64,000 bases of DNA from Panulirus ornatus (lineage: Eukaryota; Arthropoda; Malacostraca; Decapoda; Palinuridae), in assembly GCF_036320965.1 (NCBI RefSeq), contig NC_092239.1, positions 494,320-558,319 on the forward strand, written 5' to 3'. Below, piece after piece: positions 13,351 to 26,444 of this stretch; position 1 is the stretch's first letter, and the number at the start of each line of letters is the position of its first letter. The translations under genes were made by a program, and so were the position numbers. A model generated the notes under the pieces. It was not told the origin of the DNA and did no database searches. It saw only the letters and a list, made by a program, of their open reading frames with translations.

Positions 13351-13499
13351 CCCACTCTCTAAGCCAGCCTCTGGACCCAGAGTTACCAAGTGAGTGTGGA
13401 GTTTTGGGATGTAAACACAAGGAAACAAAATGGGCAGGAGTATATGGTAAGGAAAGATGGTATGAGGGTACATTGTGCACTGTGAGACCCAGGTACACT

Positions 13500-13770
13500 A
13501 TAGCTACCTACAATACGGTAGGAGTTAACTAGGTATAGTGTGTGGACGAGGTACGGTGTGTGGGTCAGGTAGGTGTGCGGGCCAGGTAAAATGTGTGGGC
13601 CAGAATAGTGTGGGGACCAGGTAACTGTGGGGGGGCCAGGTACAGTGTGGAGCCCAAATACAATATGGGGACTAGGTACAGTGCAGGGGTGGGGGTGGGG
13701 GTCAGGTACAGTCTGGAGGGCAGGTACAGTGTGAAGGCCACGTACGGTGCGGAGCCAGGTACATCGTGCG
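13500..13770. repeat. Degenerate tandem repeat, unit about 20 bp
   Basis: Variants of CAGGTACAGTGTGGGGGC recur about 12 times, with insertion of extra GGGGT near 13,690. Confidence 0.75.
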
Positions 13771-14950
13771 GAATGGCAGCGCAGAGGGAAATGACCCTCT
13801 TTGTAATGTTAATGAAGCTTTGTGTTGAGGCTTCGTGATACGCGTAGAAGTTTTTATATTATCACTAGCAATACAAGCGGCCCAAAGAATAACACAGATA
13901 TAACTCTACGAACACCAGTAAGGCTCATGCGGTATGTTATCAAGAAAAAAGAATGACGGTAACAGCAGGTTATCAGTCACTATTTCGGCCAACGTAGTCG
14001 CTGGCCCTTCCTACGAGCAAATACAATATGAAGTGGTGCTAGCAATACCGAGATGAGCGCTCCTGGACGACAACATCCGATATCAACATGTACATCAACT
14101 TTTGTACAAAATCGTTATAGAGTAAGAGCTATGGTTGCATGAGCATCACTGTACAACACAGATCACCACTACCACTTATAAACAGACTTTACAATATCAA
14201 TAACAACCTTCAGAATGAGATTTACAAAGATTACCAGCGTCATCACTGTACGACATATGCTAACAGAAGCAACGACACCTGAACAAGACATCTATTGACA
14301 GCCAGAACAATAGTGGGCGACAGATACTGACAGTATCAATAACACCAGCAGCCCTGCATGAAGTCTTTGATAAGAACACTTCACGAACGACTTCGATCAT
14401 CAGCCACCGGTAATAGACTTTTCGTTTGTGTGTTAAGCTCGTAACAACTGTTTATACTTGGTATGAAACGAGAGAATCCAGCACAACATATGACAGTTTC
14501 CTGTCTCTCCCGGGGGAGACATCCAGCACCTCCTGTGATGTGTGCTGTGCGGTGGTGAGGTGGAGGAGGGCAGTGTGCGCTCGTGGGCTGCAGTAACACC
14601 CATATCTCCACTACATGTTCTCCCTTGGCTACTGTTTGATTGCCGTAGAGAGGCGGCCGTAATATGGCCTTGTGGAGCTCGTACAAATCTAAGTGAACTG
14701 GAATGATAGCATTATTAGTTTCAGTACATGCAGACGTCATCGCTGTCGAGAGTTTTTACTTACAAGATAATAACCCCTTCATGATCTGCTGTCATGAAGG
14801 AAAAATAAGTGCTAATGGATTGGAAGCTGATATGCAAATTACTTCAGCATATAGTAACAGTGATTTGCATCTATAATTCACTGTTGTTCTTGCTTAATGA
14901 AACTAATGAAGGCTTGGCTTGTGCTGGGGCCTGACTCATGACCACTTGAA
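13771..14950. other. Unassigned interval
   Basis: No gene is recognised. A GC-richer patch at 14,480-14,660 lies in a 119-codon minus frame (14,381-14,740) with no domain. Confidence 0.5.
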
Positions 14951-15710
14951 CACTTTTTACGACTTGATTTAATGTCAGTGGCTTGCTGTCTTGCTCTGAC
15001 CTAGGATGAGACTTGTGATGTCCTGTGTGATGACCCATGTCATGATTCGAGTGGTGACCTGTTATAATGACCCGTGTAGTGACCTCTTAATCATGACCCT
15101 TGTCATGACTTGTGTGAGAATCTGTATGATATATCGTAATATGTGTGATATGAAGACATTATGATGGCGAGTGTGCTCATCTGTTATAACATGTTTGACC
15201 TTTGTGGTGTGTTCCATGATTACCTGCTTGATGATGTTTATGATAAGGTATGTGATGATTTTTTTGTATATTTCATCGATGACCTGTTTGATGTGCATGT
15301 TGTGTTGTAAGGTGACCTATATAGCAACATCAGTAATGACCTATGCGGTGACGTTTGGAATAACCTTGGTAGAGTCGTCTGGCGAACTGTTTGTTTACCT
15401 TTGTGATGACATTTGACTTGTACCTGCCTGCGAAATAGCCTATGTGATGACTTGTGTATGTTGACCTGCTGGTGACTTGTTTGATGAACTTTGAAATAAT
15501 CTATGTGCGGTGACCTGTGTGATACCTGTATGGATGACAAGTGTGATCACGAAAGCGATGATGTGTGATGACCTGTACGGTGAGCTGTATCTTAACTAGT
15601 GTGATATTACATTATCAAACGTTTGTATTAATTTGAGGGATGATATATGAGGCGATCTGTGTTATGACCTGTGGTGACCTGCTTATCTGATCAGTGTTTG
15701 CGTCAGTGTA
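14950..15710. repeat. Degenerate TGATGACCTGTGTG repeat field
   Basis: TGACCTGTGTGATGACC-type words recur irregularly for about 750 bp. The short hydrophobic frames here come from this repeat. Confidence 0.65.
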
Positions 15711-17490
15711 GATGACCTCCGGTGGTCATCTCTTCGCGGATCGTTAGGTAATCTTTTGGGGAATTTGCAGAACTCAATGATTAGGGTCTTTGTCTTTAGG
15801 TCAACCGTCACGGGTAAACAAAGTCATAACCACAAGTATTTAAGATCCAGATGTTAATTATGAAGAGGGTTTGTAATGGTCAATCCCATCGTAGGGAAGG
15901 AAAATCTTTTACAAATGATAACATCGCTTGATACTTTCAATTAGTATGGCAATTATAGCTTCATGGGTCAAGGAAATGACTTTTTGTTGCTGAATGGTAA
16001 AAAGGTTGGGTATAGTGCTTGAGCGATTGAATCCGAGTCTTTGAGAAAATGCCTCAGTATTTGTCAGAAACTATTGCTATATGTAGACTTAAGGCGAGAA
16101 AGTTATTGTACATAACGATGAAGGAAGGAGAGGAAAGAGGGAATAAACTCGTCTTTGTTTATCACTGTCAAGATACTACAGACAGACACACACATAAAGG
16201 CTGGTTGGAGTGGCCTTCGTGTCTTTCCCAACCTATTCTACTCGACTATAGACAAATGAAGGGCAGAAAGAACACCATGCCTTCTCATGTCTGTGTTACC
16301 GTACCAGAGAATTATAGAGAGAAAAACAGGGAGGAGCAAGGTGACCTTCAACTTCTGCTCGTCTGTGCTAGCGTGCCACAGGGTCCAGCCAGAAGGATCC
16401 GGGGACGGTGACGTGCTGTGTGGTGAGGGTAAACAGCGCGTGAGAAGGGGACCCGGGTGTGTGTCACATTGACTTCGACGTGAGAAAATGCAAACATAAT
16501 GCTTTGTGGGGTTCTTAGATTCAGAGACATGAGAAACGCGAGACAACTACTGGCGAGGACGTACTGCATGGGGTCACACAAGACCACTACTGGCGAGGGC
16601 GGGTTGCCATGGGTAACCCATCTCTCTGGGTGAATATCTTCCCATCTACTCATATATTTACCTGCCTACTCATATATTTACCTGCACATAAATACCAAAC
16701 TCCCTACCCACCCACTTAACTATCCTGGAATCTACCTGCCTACTTACCCACCTTTCTATCAACCTACCCATTAAACCATCCACGTACTTACATATCCACT
16801 GATCTCTTCAACAAAAGCAAGAAATATCTATACAATCAAACAGAGTACTAAAATATTGTGAAAGACTGGTTTGATGACTGAGTAATTATGTTACTAGAAT
16901 TAATGCAGGAGGAGATGGAAATCTTGTGTAGAGCTAGGTTGACATGAGAGTTCCTACATCTTGGCGAACTTATATCAGCTGAAATTATACCCTTAAAACG
17001 TTTTGAAGTTCCATCGAATATCACCCCCATGACAAACAAAATGAAGGTACTAGCCATCATCACCAGATCAGTTTATAGCAGGTCTTAGCAGTAACAGAGG
17101 CCTAATAGATTACTTTCGAAATTTGTACCTTGTGTGACTACAATCTCTTCTATCACCTTCAAACATCAAGCGTATGGCAACTGTGGCACTCTTTTGTCAC
17201 AGACATCTACGTCCAGCCTAGCTGCCAGTTGATGTGCTTGGGGGTCTGGGAGTGTTATGGGTTAAGGTTTCTCCCATATTACACCCACGCTAAACTGTCA
17301 CCATCATTTGCTGACTGGTCTACCACCCACTGATCTCCTTCACTGGAGAGTAAATTCTAGAACAAGTTTCCTACACATCTGACACACTCAACACAAGGTG
17401 CCATTGTTATAAGCTTGCAATATATAGGAATTTCAATGAAACAGACACCACTATCATCCAAGAGTAACTACAAATAGATTGTTCCCACGC
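15711..17490. other. Unassigned interval
   Basis: No gene is recognised. Two copies of a 20-bp unit CTACTCATATATTTACCTGC lie at about 16,648-16,690. CACTACTGGCGAGG is repeated at about 16,535 and 16,583. Confidence 0.5.
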
Positions 17491-17494
17491 ATGA

Positions 17495-18690
17495 TTAACA
17501 CATTCTTGACCTGAATCTTACTGATATGGCTGACCACTACCTATCACGCAAGCCTCCACCTTCCTCCCTCCTCTCAGACGAAATAATCATATATGAGTGT
17601 TGTGGCTTCCCGCTCCTCTTATCTCCCAACACGAACTGGAAGACATCAAAACTCATTGGCCACTCTCTGACTCAGCGAAAAAAAATTTCAGGCGGTGGAA
17701 TGAGTTAACAAGTGAAAATGATGCTGAAATCACGCGGGAGAAGTATCATGAAACCTGCAGCCAGACGACGGTAACTCTACACCGGCTGACGCTCCCTGGA
17801 TAACCGGCCGCATTATGCGACTTGTGCAGCACCAAAATCGAGTATTCAACATTCGCAAGAACGACCTCTATAATTTGATTTGCAACAAAGTGCAACGCAA
17901 AGTACGACCCACGAAGAAGGACTTCTGCCCAAACAAGGTGCAGTATCTAAAGCAGGCCAACATAGGTCAGTGGTGTGATAGAATAAAAGAACTCACTGGC
18001 TATGACAAACGAATGGCTCTCCCCTTTCCTTTGTGTGGACCAATCTAGCAATGAGGAGGCCGCACATCAAATTAACAAGCATTTTGCCCATATTTGCCAA
18101 CGATTATCACAAGTTGATATCAGTTCCCTCTCAACATATCTACCAACCCTATCCCTTCCGGGCACACCAAAGGATTATCAAGTTGCTTCAGCACCTTAAA
18201 ACCAAACGCTCAACCTTACCATGGATCTTCCGATGAAACAATGCAAGGAATTTTTCAGTGAATTAGTCACACCGCTTATTTCCACAGCTAACGTTTCACT
18301 CAAACAATCTGAATGCCTCTCATCTTGGGAGACGGTATATGCCACTCCAATACCCAAATCCATGAACACATGCGCAGCCGTGCAAGTGAACAACTCAATT
18401 TTCTGTTGGTTAGGCTATGTTTTCTAATATCTGTAACACATCAGCTGTGTATTTTCAGCCGAATGGCCATTCAATGAACTGTTGTTTATCTATCTATTTA
18501 TTTCAATCATATGAAAAAGCGACCTCCCTACCCATGATATACTGTGTACTACAGTGCACCAAGATGGTGCTGCTCCTCTGCTTCCTCATCCTTATCACTG
18601 ACGCTCTGAAGGAGGCAAACTATCATTGGAAGTACGTGAACGATTCCACCTTTGGTATCACTATCAAAAGGATGATGGCAACAGTAAACA
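17495..18690 (+). mobile_element. Decayed non-LTR retrotransposon (endonuclease end to RT palm)
   Basis: The order is that of a LINE ORF2. LDLNLTDMADHY (about 17,508) is the end of the endonuclease. The linker contains NWKTSK, HWPLSDSAKKNFRRWNELTS (about 17,660) and ITGRIMRLVQHQNRVFNIRK (about 17,803). The RT start follows: MDLPMKQCKEFFSELVTPL (about 18,221) and WETVYATPIPKS (about 18,330). After a gap with lost motifs comes LCFLILITDALKEANYHWKY, then VNDSTFGIT (about 18,577-18,662). The catalytic YVDD-type motif reads YVND, so it is inactive even locally. Frameshifts occur at about 17,700, 17,810 and 18,045. The motifs between about 18,395 and 18,490 appear deleted. Clade is uncertain (jockey-like). 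Confidence 0.7.
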
Positions 18691-19650
18691 CAATCAGACC
18701 CATTGTTTCAGTGGTAAATGTTTTTTCAAGTGACATTCAAGCTGATTGTTTACTTGTATACTTCATGACAGTGTAAGTTTTTCATTATGTTTATACATTT
18801 GATTAGCAGATATGTGCGGTGTCGTATAGGTACACACAAAAATGCACATGGCAGGGTACGTGCGCACGAACACAGAATCAATATGCTTACTTTCGATAGC
18901 AGTGATCGGTAGTGAAATGAACTATGGCCATGAACACTGTAGACACTTACCGAAGGAATAGAACGTAAAACATTTGGCTCTACAGCTGCGGTGTATGAAC
19001 AAATATCTATTATGCTATAGACCGGAAGGTTCACTGTGTCAACCACTCATGATTACTCTTAGGTCTCACTATCTCCGTCTTTCCAGCTTGTGATCGACAA
19101 GCTCAGATAGCAATAGCAAGCCATAAACTCCTCAGGAAGAGACGAATGCCATCTTGTCGGATTGACAAGTAATTATCCTCAGGCACGTTTCACTCCAGGG
19201 TTCCGTGGGAAAGCCCACCAAAAAAGTTTCTGATGAAGGCACTCGCTAGAGACATTATTAGAGCATTGGTCTGCCGTGTAACAAGCCATACTTGGGGGTC
19301 AGAAGTTGTGCTTTTCACCATAACATGCATCTACAAGAGCCGCTACCCAATCAACAGTCAACTTATGATCCTCCCGATGCCACCTGCTGCATTAGTCGTC
19401 GTTTTCTGTTAGTATTCATACTTTTTGCACCCAAGTTTAATTTCTTTAAGAGGCAGGATTGTTATCTTTGTGAATTAGCTTGGAGAAGTAAGCTCAGCAA
19501 TACTGACTTGTATGGAAGGGTGATGAGTTACATATGTGTATCATCCCATGTAAATCTAAGTGCTGTTTCTCCATAATCCCCAATCCTATGTACGATCATG
19601 TGCCCTGCTATATTTGCGTTGGATGTTTGTACTGACAGCTTCAGAACTGA
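18691..19650. other. Unassigned interval
   Basis: I see no gene, domain or clear repeat. Confidence 0.5.
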
Positions 19651-19654
19651 TCAG

Positions 19655-19835
19655 CATGGTATAAGGAGACACAATATGGCTCGTCCTGATTCAAGAAGCC
19701 TCATCATGGCTTAGAATGACACAGGCAGCTACAGCATCGCTCATAGTGACACTGAGGACTTCAGGCTGGTTAACTATGACACAAGAAACCTCAAGTAGGC
19801 TTAGCATGACACAGGCAGCCATAGCATGTGCCCTG
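19655..19835. repeat. Degenerate tandem repeat, unit about 30 bp
   Basis: GCTTAGCATGACACAGGCAG plus CTACAGCATG recurs in diverged form about 5 times. Confidence 0.65.
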
Positions 19836-20948
19836 ACGCCGTCATGCATCACCATCCTCACGCATGACTACGTCAGATCAGTCAAGAAATCGTGTCCTTC
19901 CCTGACCTTTTGTCACATCACTTTTCTTGAGCCTCACCTTCAGGAGTCTTATCTGTTTCTCAGTAGTAGATTTCAGTTATCATAATTCTTTTTCGCCGTT
20001 ATTTTCTCTTCAATCTCGTGTTTTTCTTGGTACAACTTACTTTCGTCTTTCTTGTGATTCACATGCAAACTTCTTTACGATATTACAAATTAAAGATCAT
20101 GTTATAAGTTCTCCATAAAGGCGTCTTCCCGGCCATGGGGGCCAAAGTTTTCGGGCCCTTCGTGGTCCACTAGTGAGCTACAGAGGAAATCAAACCCAGT
20201 GGTGATAATTAGCGAGCTGTTGAAGCATTAAAGTACTGGGGTAGTCCTCCCCAGTCTGAGGGAGGGGGTCATCACTCAGACCGGCCAGGCGGCTTCTTTG
20301 GTCTCGCTCACCAGTGATGGCCGACGCTCCGGCGTTCCTCGTGTTGTGTGCTATTAAGCCAGTCATTGAAGGATATAGAGCATACGCTATTAAGCCTGAT
20401 TACTGGCAGGGAGAGTATACCTTTACTTTGAGTTTTACACCATTCCACAGGCTGTGTTGTTCACACACACGTGACACACAAGGGCTATTATAGATGTCTT
20501 ACAAACAGATGAGGTCAAGATGCTACCAGTGCTGTTTCTTGACGGTTTTTAATAGGTAAAGGTTGTTGTTGTTGTTGTTGTTGTTGTTGTGAACGGTCTG
20601 CAGCAGAATAAAGGCTTGCACAGGCCCCTCTTCTTCTGGTAAACGGTGTTCAGCATCAACAAAAGGTGCTGTTGCTGTAGTTAGTGCTCGACACACGTGA
20701 TCATTGTTGTCAGTGACAATCATGGTCTAAAAGATATCCAGAGACATAATAATCATCCGGTACATTGTACACTGTTGATTCTCTTCGAATAAGAATTAGT
20801 TTTAAGCTGTTAATATTTTCCTCCATTGTTGGTTCTTATTCATTTAATTTTCAGTAGTCTGTCAGTTCAATATACCAGGAAATGAGGGAGGGGTAAATTT
20901 GCCAGAAGTAGGAAGGCCAAATGAAGAGGAATATATTAGTATGATGTG
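19836..20948. other. Unassigned interval with (GTT)n
   Basis: (GTT)n lies at 20,562-20,590. The GC-richer stretch 20,115-20,345 contains small inverted repeats (CTGGGG...CCCCAG, and CTGAG...CTCAG near 20,258-20,280). No gene is seen. Confidence 0.5.
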
Positions 20949-21200
20949 TGCAGTGACTTGCAGTGATCGAGCTCCACAGTGGTATATGGTGATCGAGCCT
21001 CCAGCAGTGATACGTGGTGATCGATCCTCCAGCAGTGATTTGTAGAGACTAAGCCTCTTGCAGTAATTTGTAATGATCGAGTCTTCAGCATTGATGTGTG
21101 GTGAATGAGACTCCACCAGCGATAGGTGGTGACCAGGTCTCCATCAGCAGTGTGTGGTGATCGAGCCTCTGACAGTGAAGTGTGCTGAGGGAGCGTTGAT
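20949..21200. repeat. 28-bp tandem repeat, about 8 diverged units
   Basis: The unit is CAGTGATACGTGGTGATCGA plus TCCTCCAG. Units differ by several substitutions but keep length 28. Confidence 0.8.
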
Positions 21201-21357
21201 GCATGGTGATGTATACAGGGGAACTTATTAGCAAGTTTTAAAAAAGTAGCAGGAAGCTTATAATACTGGGATTGCTGCCAGATGTGACGTCGATCCTCTA
21301 CCCTCAGCACGATGCTAGGGATAAACAGAAGTATCGAAGCTCTCTATAGGGAAGAGG

Positions 21358-21609
21358 ATAGAGTGGGACCATCTTAGTCATGATAGATCTACTTACAATA
21401 GAGATGGTCTTTACTTAAATGGAATAGGGAAAGCCCGCTTTGGCAGAGTATTAGATGAGAACTTTAGGCCTTCTTTCAATAGAGATGAACTAATCAGGAG
21501 AGCAAATGACGGTCGAGTTAGCTGTTGGGGGGTCGTTGCGGGGGAATCTAAGTATGAAAGGGATCTGAGAGACAAGACGTTCAGTTTGACAACTATAAAG
21601 ATAGCAGTA
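21358..21609 (+). pseudogene. CR1 ORF1 C-terminal part, SGNH-esterase-like
   Basis: The frame starting EWDHLSHDRSTYNRDGLYLN and continuing GIGKARFGRVLDENF has the D-G-x-H/Y-L-N-x-x-G block of SGNH-type esterase domains found in ORF1 of some CR1 elements. The usual catalytic His of DGxHLN is Tyr here (DGLYLN). It ends at a TAA at 21,607-21,609. The upstream catalytic Ser block is not visible. Confidence 0.5.
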
Positions 21610-21929
21610 TAAGATGGATGGGACCTTGGCGGTAGGGATCATCGGGGAGTAGCGGTAACCTCCCAAGCAGAGAAATTAGCAAAGGAAGGCAGTATAAGTA
21701 GCGGGTTAGCACAGCTATAGGTCAACTCTCAGGTAACCTCTAGGACCAAGGCTGGTAAGGTCCTGTGTGGGGAGTCAGAGTAAGGCGGCGAACCCAAAGC
21801 AGATGGAGAACCATCTGTCTCTCGCTGCTGCACTCACAGACATTAACAGTGATAATACAAACACGCAGACCGACAGTAAAGAAGGCAAATTCAGTCAAGA
21901 AATTAATTCCAGGGAAAGAAGTTGAATAT

Positions 21930-22705
21930 ACACAAATGCCTGGAGCATCATTACGGCACGCGGTGAACTTATATCCTCTGCAGTCACCGAAAAACCGAAC
22001 ATTGCAATCTGAGAAACGTGGGTAAACTCTGAAAATAAACACTTAATAGTCGAGTTAGCAATACCTTAATGCAAACTATCTACAAAAGATCGCTTATACA
22101 TGGTAGGTGGTGGAGTTTTGATACACGTTGATAACAGTCTAAGTACTATGAAGATAAGCAAAGTAGAAACACAAACTTACAACTCTCTTTATATTGTCAT
22201 TACCGACAAGTTCAAAAGTAACTACGTCTTGGTGTTATACAAACCTCCTGAGCAGAAAGAAGACGACGATAAGGTGCTATACAATGAAATCAAAACTATA
22301 GTAAACAGTAAAGAGATTATGATAGTAGGAGACTCAGCAGTCCAAACATACACTGGAACATGTTAACTGGTGACCGAGAGGGAACGAGACTAACGGAACT
22401 GATTGCAGACACTTTTCTGGAACAGTTGATTAGAAAAACAGCCAGAGGTAAAAACATTCACAATCTTGTCCTCACCAGTGACAAACTTAATCAACTCTTG
22501 CGAATTAGGTGAGAGTTTGTCAAACAGCGATCACAGTTTGATTACATTAGAGATAAATTTGAATTATGAAATAAATGACAACAAACTCTTTATCCCAGAT
22601 TACAGACGAGGAAATTTTGAAATGAATAGACATGAAATTCGCAGCACCAATTGGACAAAACTTCTTGACGTTTATACAGTAGAGGAAATGTGGAATACTT
22701 TCTAA
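21930..22705 (+). pseudogene. CR1 endonuclease remnant
   Basis: Pieces in shifted frames match the endonuclease. They are: YTNA...TEKPNIAI.ETWVNSENKH (about 21,930-22,040); GGGVLIHVDNSL with VLVLYKPPEQ and EIMIVGD (22,100-22,340); PNIHWNMLTGDREGTRLTEL with NLVLTSD (about 22,343-22,482); and LSNSDHSLITLEIN (about 22,517-22,560). The last holds the SDH motif that binds the scissile phosphate. At least three frame changes occur, near 22,085, 22,340 and 22,480. Confidence 0.75.
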
Positions 22706-23059
22706 AAAAACACGTTACTCAAAACCGAAAACAAACATACTCTACGAATTACGAAGAAAACTTGCAATATTTCAAAACCATCATGGATGAATAGGAGAAT
22801 AGAAGGACTAATTTGCCAAAAGAAGAAAACATATAAGAAATTCAAATCAATGGGAACCGATGAAAATCGCTAGGAATTAATCACAATCCAAAGATAATGT
22901 AGGATGGTCATAAGACAGAGCAAACGCGACGAAGAAAAAAGAATTGAAAGTTAAGAATAATCCTAAGGAACCTTCAAATATATAAGACAAAGGAAAACAG
23001 TAAAAGAAGAAATTGGACCATTATGAAATGAACATGAAATACTAACTACTGACAAGGAA

Positions 23060-23895
23060 ATGACTACCATACTAAATTATTCTTTTAACTCCGTATTCAC
23101 ATTTGAAGAAACATCTCGAATACCACAACCAATGAAAAAGTTTCAAGGATCTGTTGAAGGCCAGATAAATAAAGAGATCTGAAGTACGAAAAAACTTGGA
23201 TAATTAAATCCTAACAAATCCAACGGCCCAGATAACTTAGCTTCAAGATTTTTAAAGGACGTCAGGAGACAGCTGATATACCTCATATCAAAAATATTCA
23301 ACAAATCTCTATCGGATGGTCAGGTGCCAACTGACTGGAAACTAGCAAATGTTACTCCTATATATAAAAAAGGGGACAAAAAGTGTGCCTTGAACTAACG
23401 CTCAATCAGCCTTATGTCAGTGTTAGTAAAACGATGGAAGAAATAATACGAGATAAAATCGTCACGTCTCTAGAAGATTACAAAATTATACCGGACAACC
23501 AACACGGTTTCCGTAATAGAATATCTTGCCTGACAAATTTGCTAGAATTTCTTAATACTATTTACCAGAACTGGGAAGAAAAATTACCGTCTGACGTAGT
23601 ATACTTAGATTTGCAAAGGGCTTTCGATAAAGTTCCTCACAAGAGAATTTTACATAGACTCGAAGCACACGGAAACGGCGAAGAACTCTGTACATGGATC
23701 AGAGACTGGATTACGGAAGAAAGCAGCGTGCAGTATTAAACGGCAAAGCCTCAGATTGGCTAGAGGTAACGAATGGTGTGCCACAGGGGGCGGTCCTAGG
23801 CTCAATTCGTTTCATAACATACATTGATGACCTAGAACTCGGTCACATATATAAGATCTCCACATTTGCTGACGAAACTAAACTAGAGCTGTAGA
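23060..23895 (+). pseudogene. CR1 reverse transcriptase remnant
   Basis: The fingers end in SLSDGQVPTDWKLANVTPIY (about 23,308-23,367). After a stop and frameshift, an open piece (23,383-23,739) carries IIPDNQHGFRNRISC and motif A DVVYLDLQRAFDKVPHKR. A second frameshift near 23,720 leads to motif B VTNGVPQGAVLGS and motif C FADETKLEL (about 23,868), where the second catalytic Asp is Glu. A stop follows immediately. Confidence 0.85.
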
Positions 23896-24152
23896 GCTGT
23901 AAACAGGCGGGACTGCGAAATTATTCAAAAAATCTTAACTTACTAGCAGAGTGATCAGACAGATGGCAAATTATGATTAATGTAGACAAGTGTAAAGTTA
24001 TGCACTTTGGAGATAAAAATATACGTTAAGACTGCAAACTATTCGGAAACTCTCTAGCTAAGGTAAATGAAGAAAAGGACCTTGGAGTTGTCATTAGCAA
24101 CAATCTGAAGTACACTAAACAGTTTCAAGCAGCAAATTAAAAAGGCAACCAA

Positions 24153-24423
24153 ATGTTAGGTTTCATAGCCAGGAACATAGATTGCAAGACGTCAGAAACA
24201 ATTCTCACACTTTACGATTCTCTAGTAAGACTACACCTTGAATTTACAGTTCAGTTTTGGTCCCCACACTATAAAAGACGGGGGAAAATTAGAGCAAGTA
24301 CAAAGACGCGCGACAAAATTGATCTCATCCCTTAGAAATCTGGCATACGAAGAGAGGGTAAAACATGTAGTACTGACGTGGGAAAAAGCTTATTTTCCTA
24401 TAGGTGTGTTGAGCACTGGATAA
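24153..24423 (+). pseudogene. CR1 ORF2 C-terminal region
   Basis: LYDSLVRLHLEFTVQFWSPH followed, after a frameshift near 24,280, by EQVQRRATKLISSLRNLAYE is the conserved CR1 block LVRPHLEYxVQFWSPHYKKD...ERVQRRATKxI. It breaks down after about 24,400. Confidence 0.85.
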
Positions 24424-24599
24424 GTTACCGTCTGACGCAGTGAATGTACTCGACACTTCATTGGCTGATGATTATACGAGTGCAGGTTCGACAAATTTCC
24501 TAATGGAATAAGCCCCAGACACAGAATACTGGGAAAGATCAACATTAACAGCAAATCAAAATTTAGCATCACTCCTTTAGAACTAGGTAACAGTAAATA

Positions 24600-25892
24600 A
24601 ATTTTTTGACCGTGAAGTATCCTGGAAAAATGCTAAAGATTTGACACTGGGGAATGATTGACATATTGATTCAGTAAAGTTTTCAGTCACAGAAGCAATT
24701 AGTCAACTGACTGCCTTGTAAATTTAGCTGAGTAAAGGCAAATATATATATATTCCTTCAAGACAGACCACATTCATATAGTGCTGACGCTGCTGAGCTA
24801 TTACGGTGTGGAGTTGAAGAAGAATACGATAATACTATGATAAGAGGTGATCGATTAGCGAAGTCTTTCAAGTCGTCAGTTTCAGTGACCTCATGCAGCA
24901 TCATACAAAAACAGAGGACAAAGCAAACGGCTAACTAACAATCTCGACCAACGGCACAGAAGATGTGACTTTAAAGGCTTTTTGATATCACGATCGTGTA
25001 ATCATCTATAGACGTTCAGAGGAGAGAATGATCCTATCACCTGAACAATATAGACAATAGTATCACCACTGTCTTTGAAACATTCATATGAAAGAAAAGT
25101 GGAGCATCAACTAGAATTAAGCGAGACCACCTCACACTCCGTGGGTGCTAGGAACCAACTTTTCTACATCATCAAAACAACATTTTAATAACTAAAAACA
25201 CTTACCTTCGCTCGCGAAATTATGCGTTTTTCTTTGCAATATCACTCAACATCAACTCCACCATGGACATAAAACTTATCTTCATTACACCCCCGATAAA
25301 CCTAAATTCATAACCGTATCTTCGCTACAACCTCGATAAAATTAAATTCACTTCATCCTCGGTAAACGCATTTTCATTTCACCTTTGACTGAACGCTCGA
25401 TGTCACTGGCATTTGAATTGACCATCATGACCATCGACATCTTTCAATTTTACCTTGACCCTTATGAGTCAGGTTAGATCTTTCTTCAATACATTATCAA
25501 CACCACTGGTGAGCTTTGACTTAACCCTTACATTTCAGGCCAAAGGTACATTACCTTGTCAATACGCCCGCGCAACTAGTGACCTTTGATTAGTTCCTTA
25601 CAGGTCAGGTAGGAGGCATTTTTACCACACCTTTGGCAACAATGCACCATCACCATTACCACAATCTCGACTCCACTGACATCTTCATTAAATGCTGGCA
25701 CTTTGCCTGTAATTGCGTGTCAAATCATAGGCACGGCGAAGGTGCCGGCTACTGGAAAGAATTACAATATGTTGTCTCCTACAGAAAAGCAAAATATTTC
25801 CGAGAAGCAACAAGTAGTCTAGTGGAGTTAAAGACAACAACCAGATCTATCGGGAATTCTAGTGGAAAAGGTGATCCAAGATCCAGTACAGA
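24600..25892. other. Unassigned interval
   Basis: Weak periodicity occurs at 25,270-25,400 (CxTCGATAAAxxTAAATTCA words, about 42 bp) and 25,430-25,640 (GACCTTTGA...TTACA.GTCAGG words). No gene is seen. Confidence 0.5.
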
Positions 25893-26190
25893 GCTGGTGG
25901 TGGTGCAGAAATGATTTAAGATGAAGAGGTGTAGGAGTTATGTAGGAGACAACACTGAGTGGATGGTGGTGTAGAGGTTATTCAAGAGGCAACACAGAGT
26001 GGGTGGAGGTGCAGAGGTGATGCAAGAGGCAACACAAAGTGGGTGGAGGTGTAGATGTAATGAAAGAGACAACACGCAGTGGGTGGTGATGTAGAAGTTA
26101 TATAAGAGGGAACACAAAATGGATGCTGGATGCAGAGATGGTCGAAGAGGCAACACAAAGTGGGTGGTAGTGTAGAAATGGTGCAAGAGG
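25893..26190. repeat. 40-bp tandem repeat, about 7 units
   Basis: The unit is GTGGGTGGAGGTGCAGAGGT plus GATGCAAGAGGCAACACAAA, with variants. The Cys/Ser/His-rich frames on minus arise from it. Confidence 0.85.
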
Positions 26191-26444
26191 TATCATAGGT
26201 GGTGTGCCACGCGCACAGCTCGCTCCACACGTTCCCTGGCGCGTGTCAGTTCAGCCCACTAGACATCGTAACTCTTGCCTGGCTTCATTGGAGAGCCAGA
26301 AACTGCAGATTCAAGGCCCCTTGTGCTGAACGAGAACTAATTTTACAGCACACCCACCTGAAGCTTTCCTTGTTTCATCTGACAGCTTAATGTGCCATAT
26401 TACCGTCATATGTCTGTAGTAGTCGGATATTCACCCCGTGGTAG

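Larger units (their letters stand above)
21358..24600 (+). mobile_element. Long decayed CR1-type LINE
   Basis: This contains, in order, the end of an ORF1 with an esterase-like motif, an apurinic-type endonuclease, a reverse transcriptase and the ORF2 C-terminus, each in pieces. It is about 3.2 kb. The usual 5' part of ORF1 is missing or unrecognisable upstream. The 3' end is uncertain: recognisable protein stops near 24,423 and the sequence to about 24,720 could be C-terminal or UTR. Stops and frameshifts in every domain show a long-dead copy. No flanking duplication was found by eye. Confidence 0.8.
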
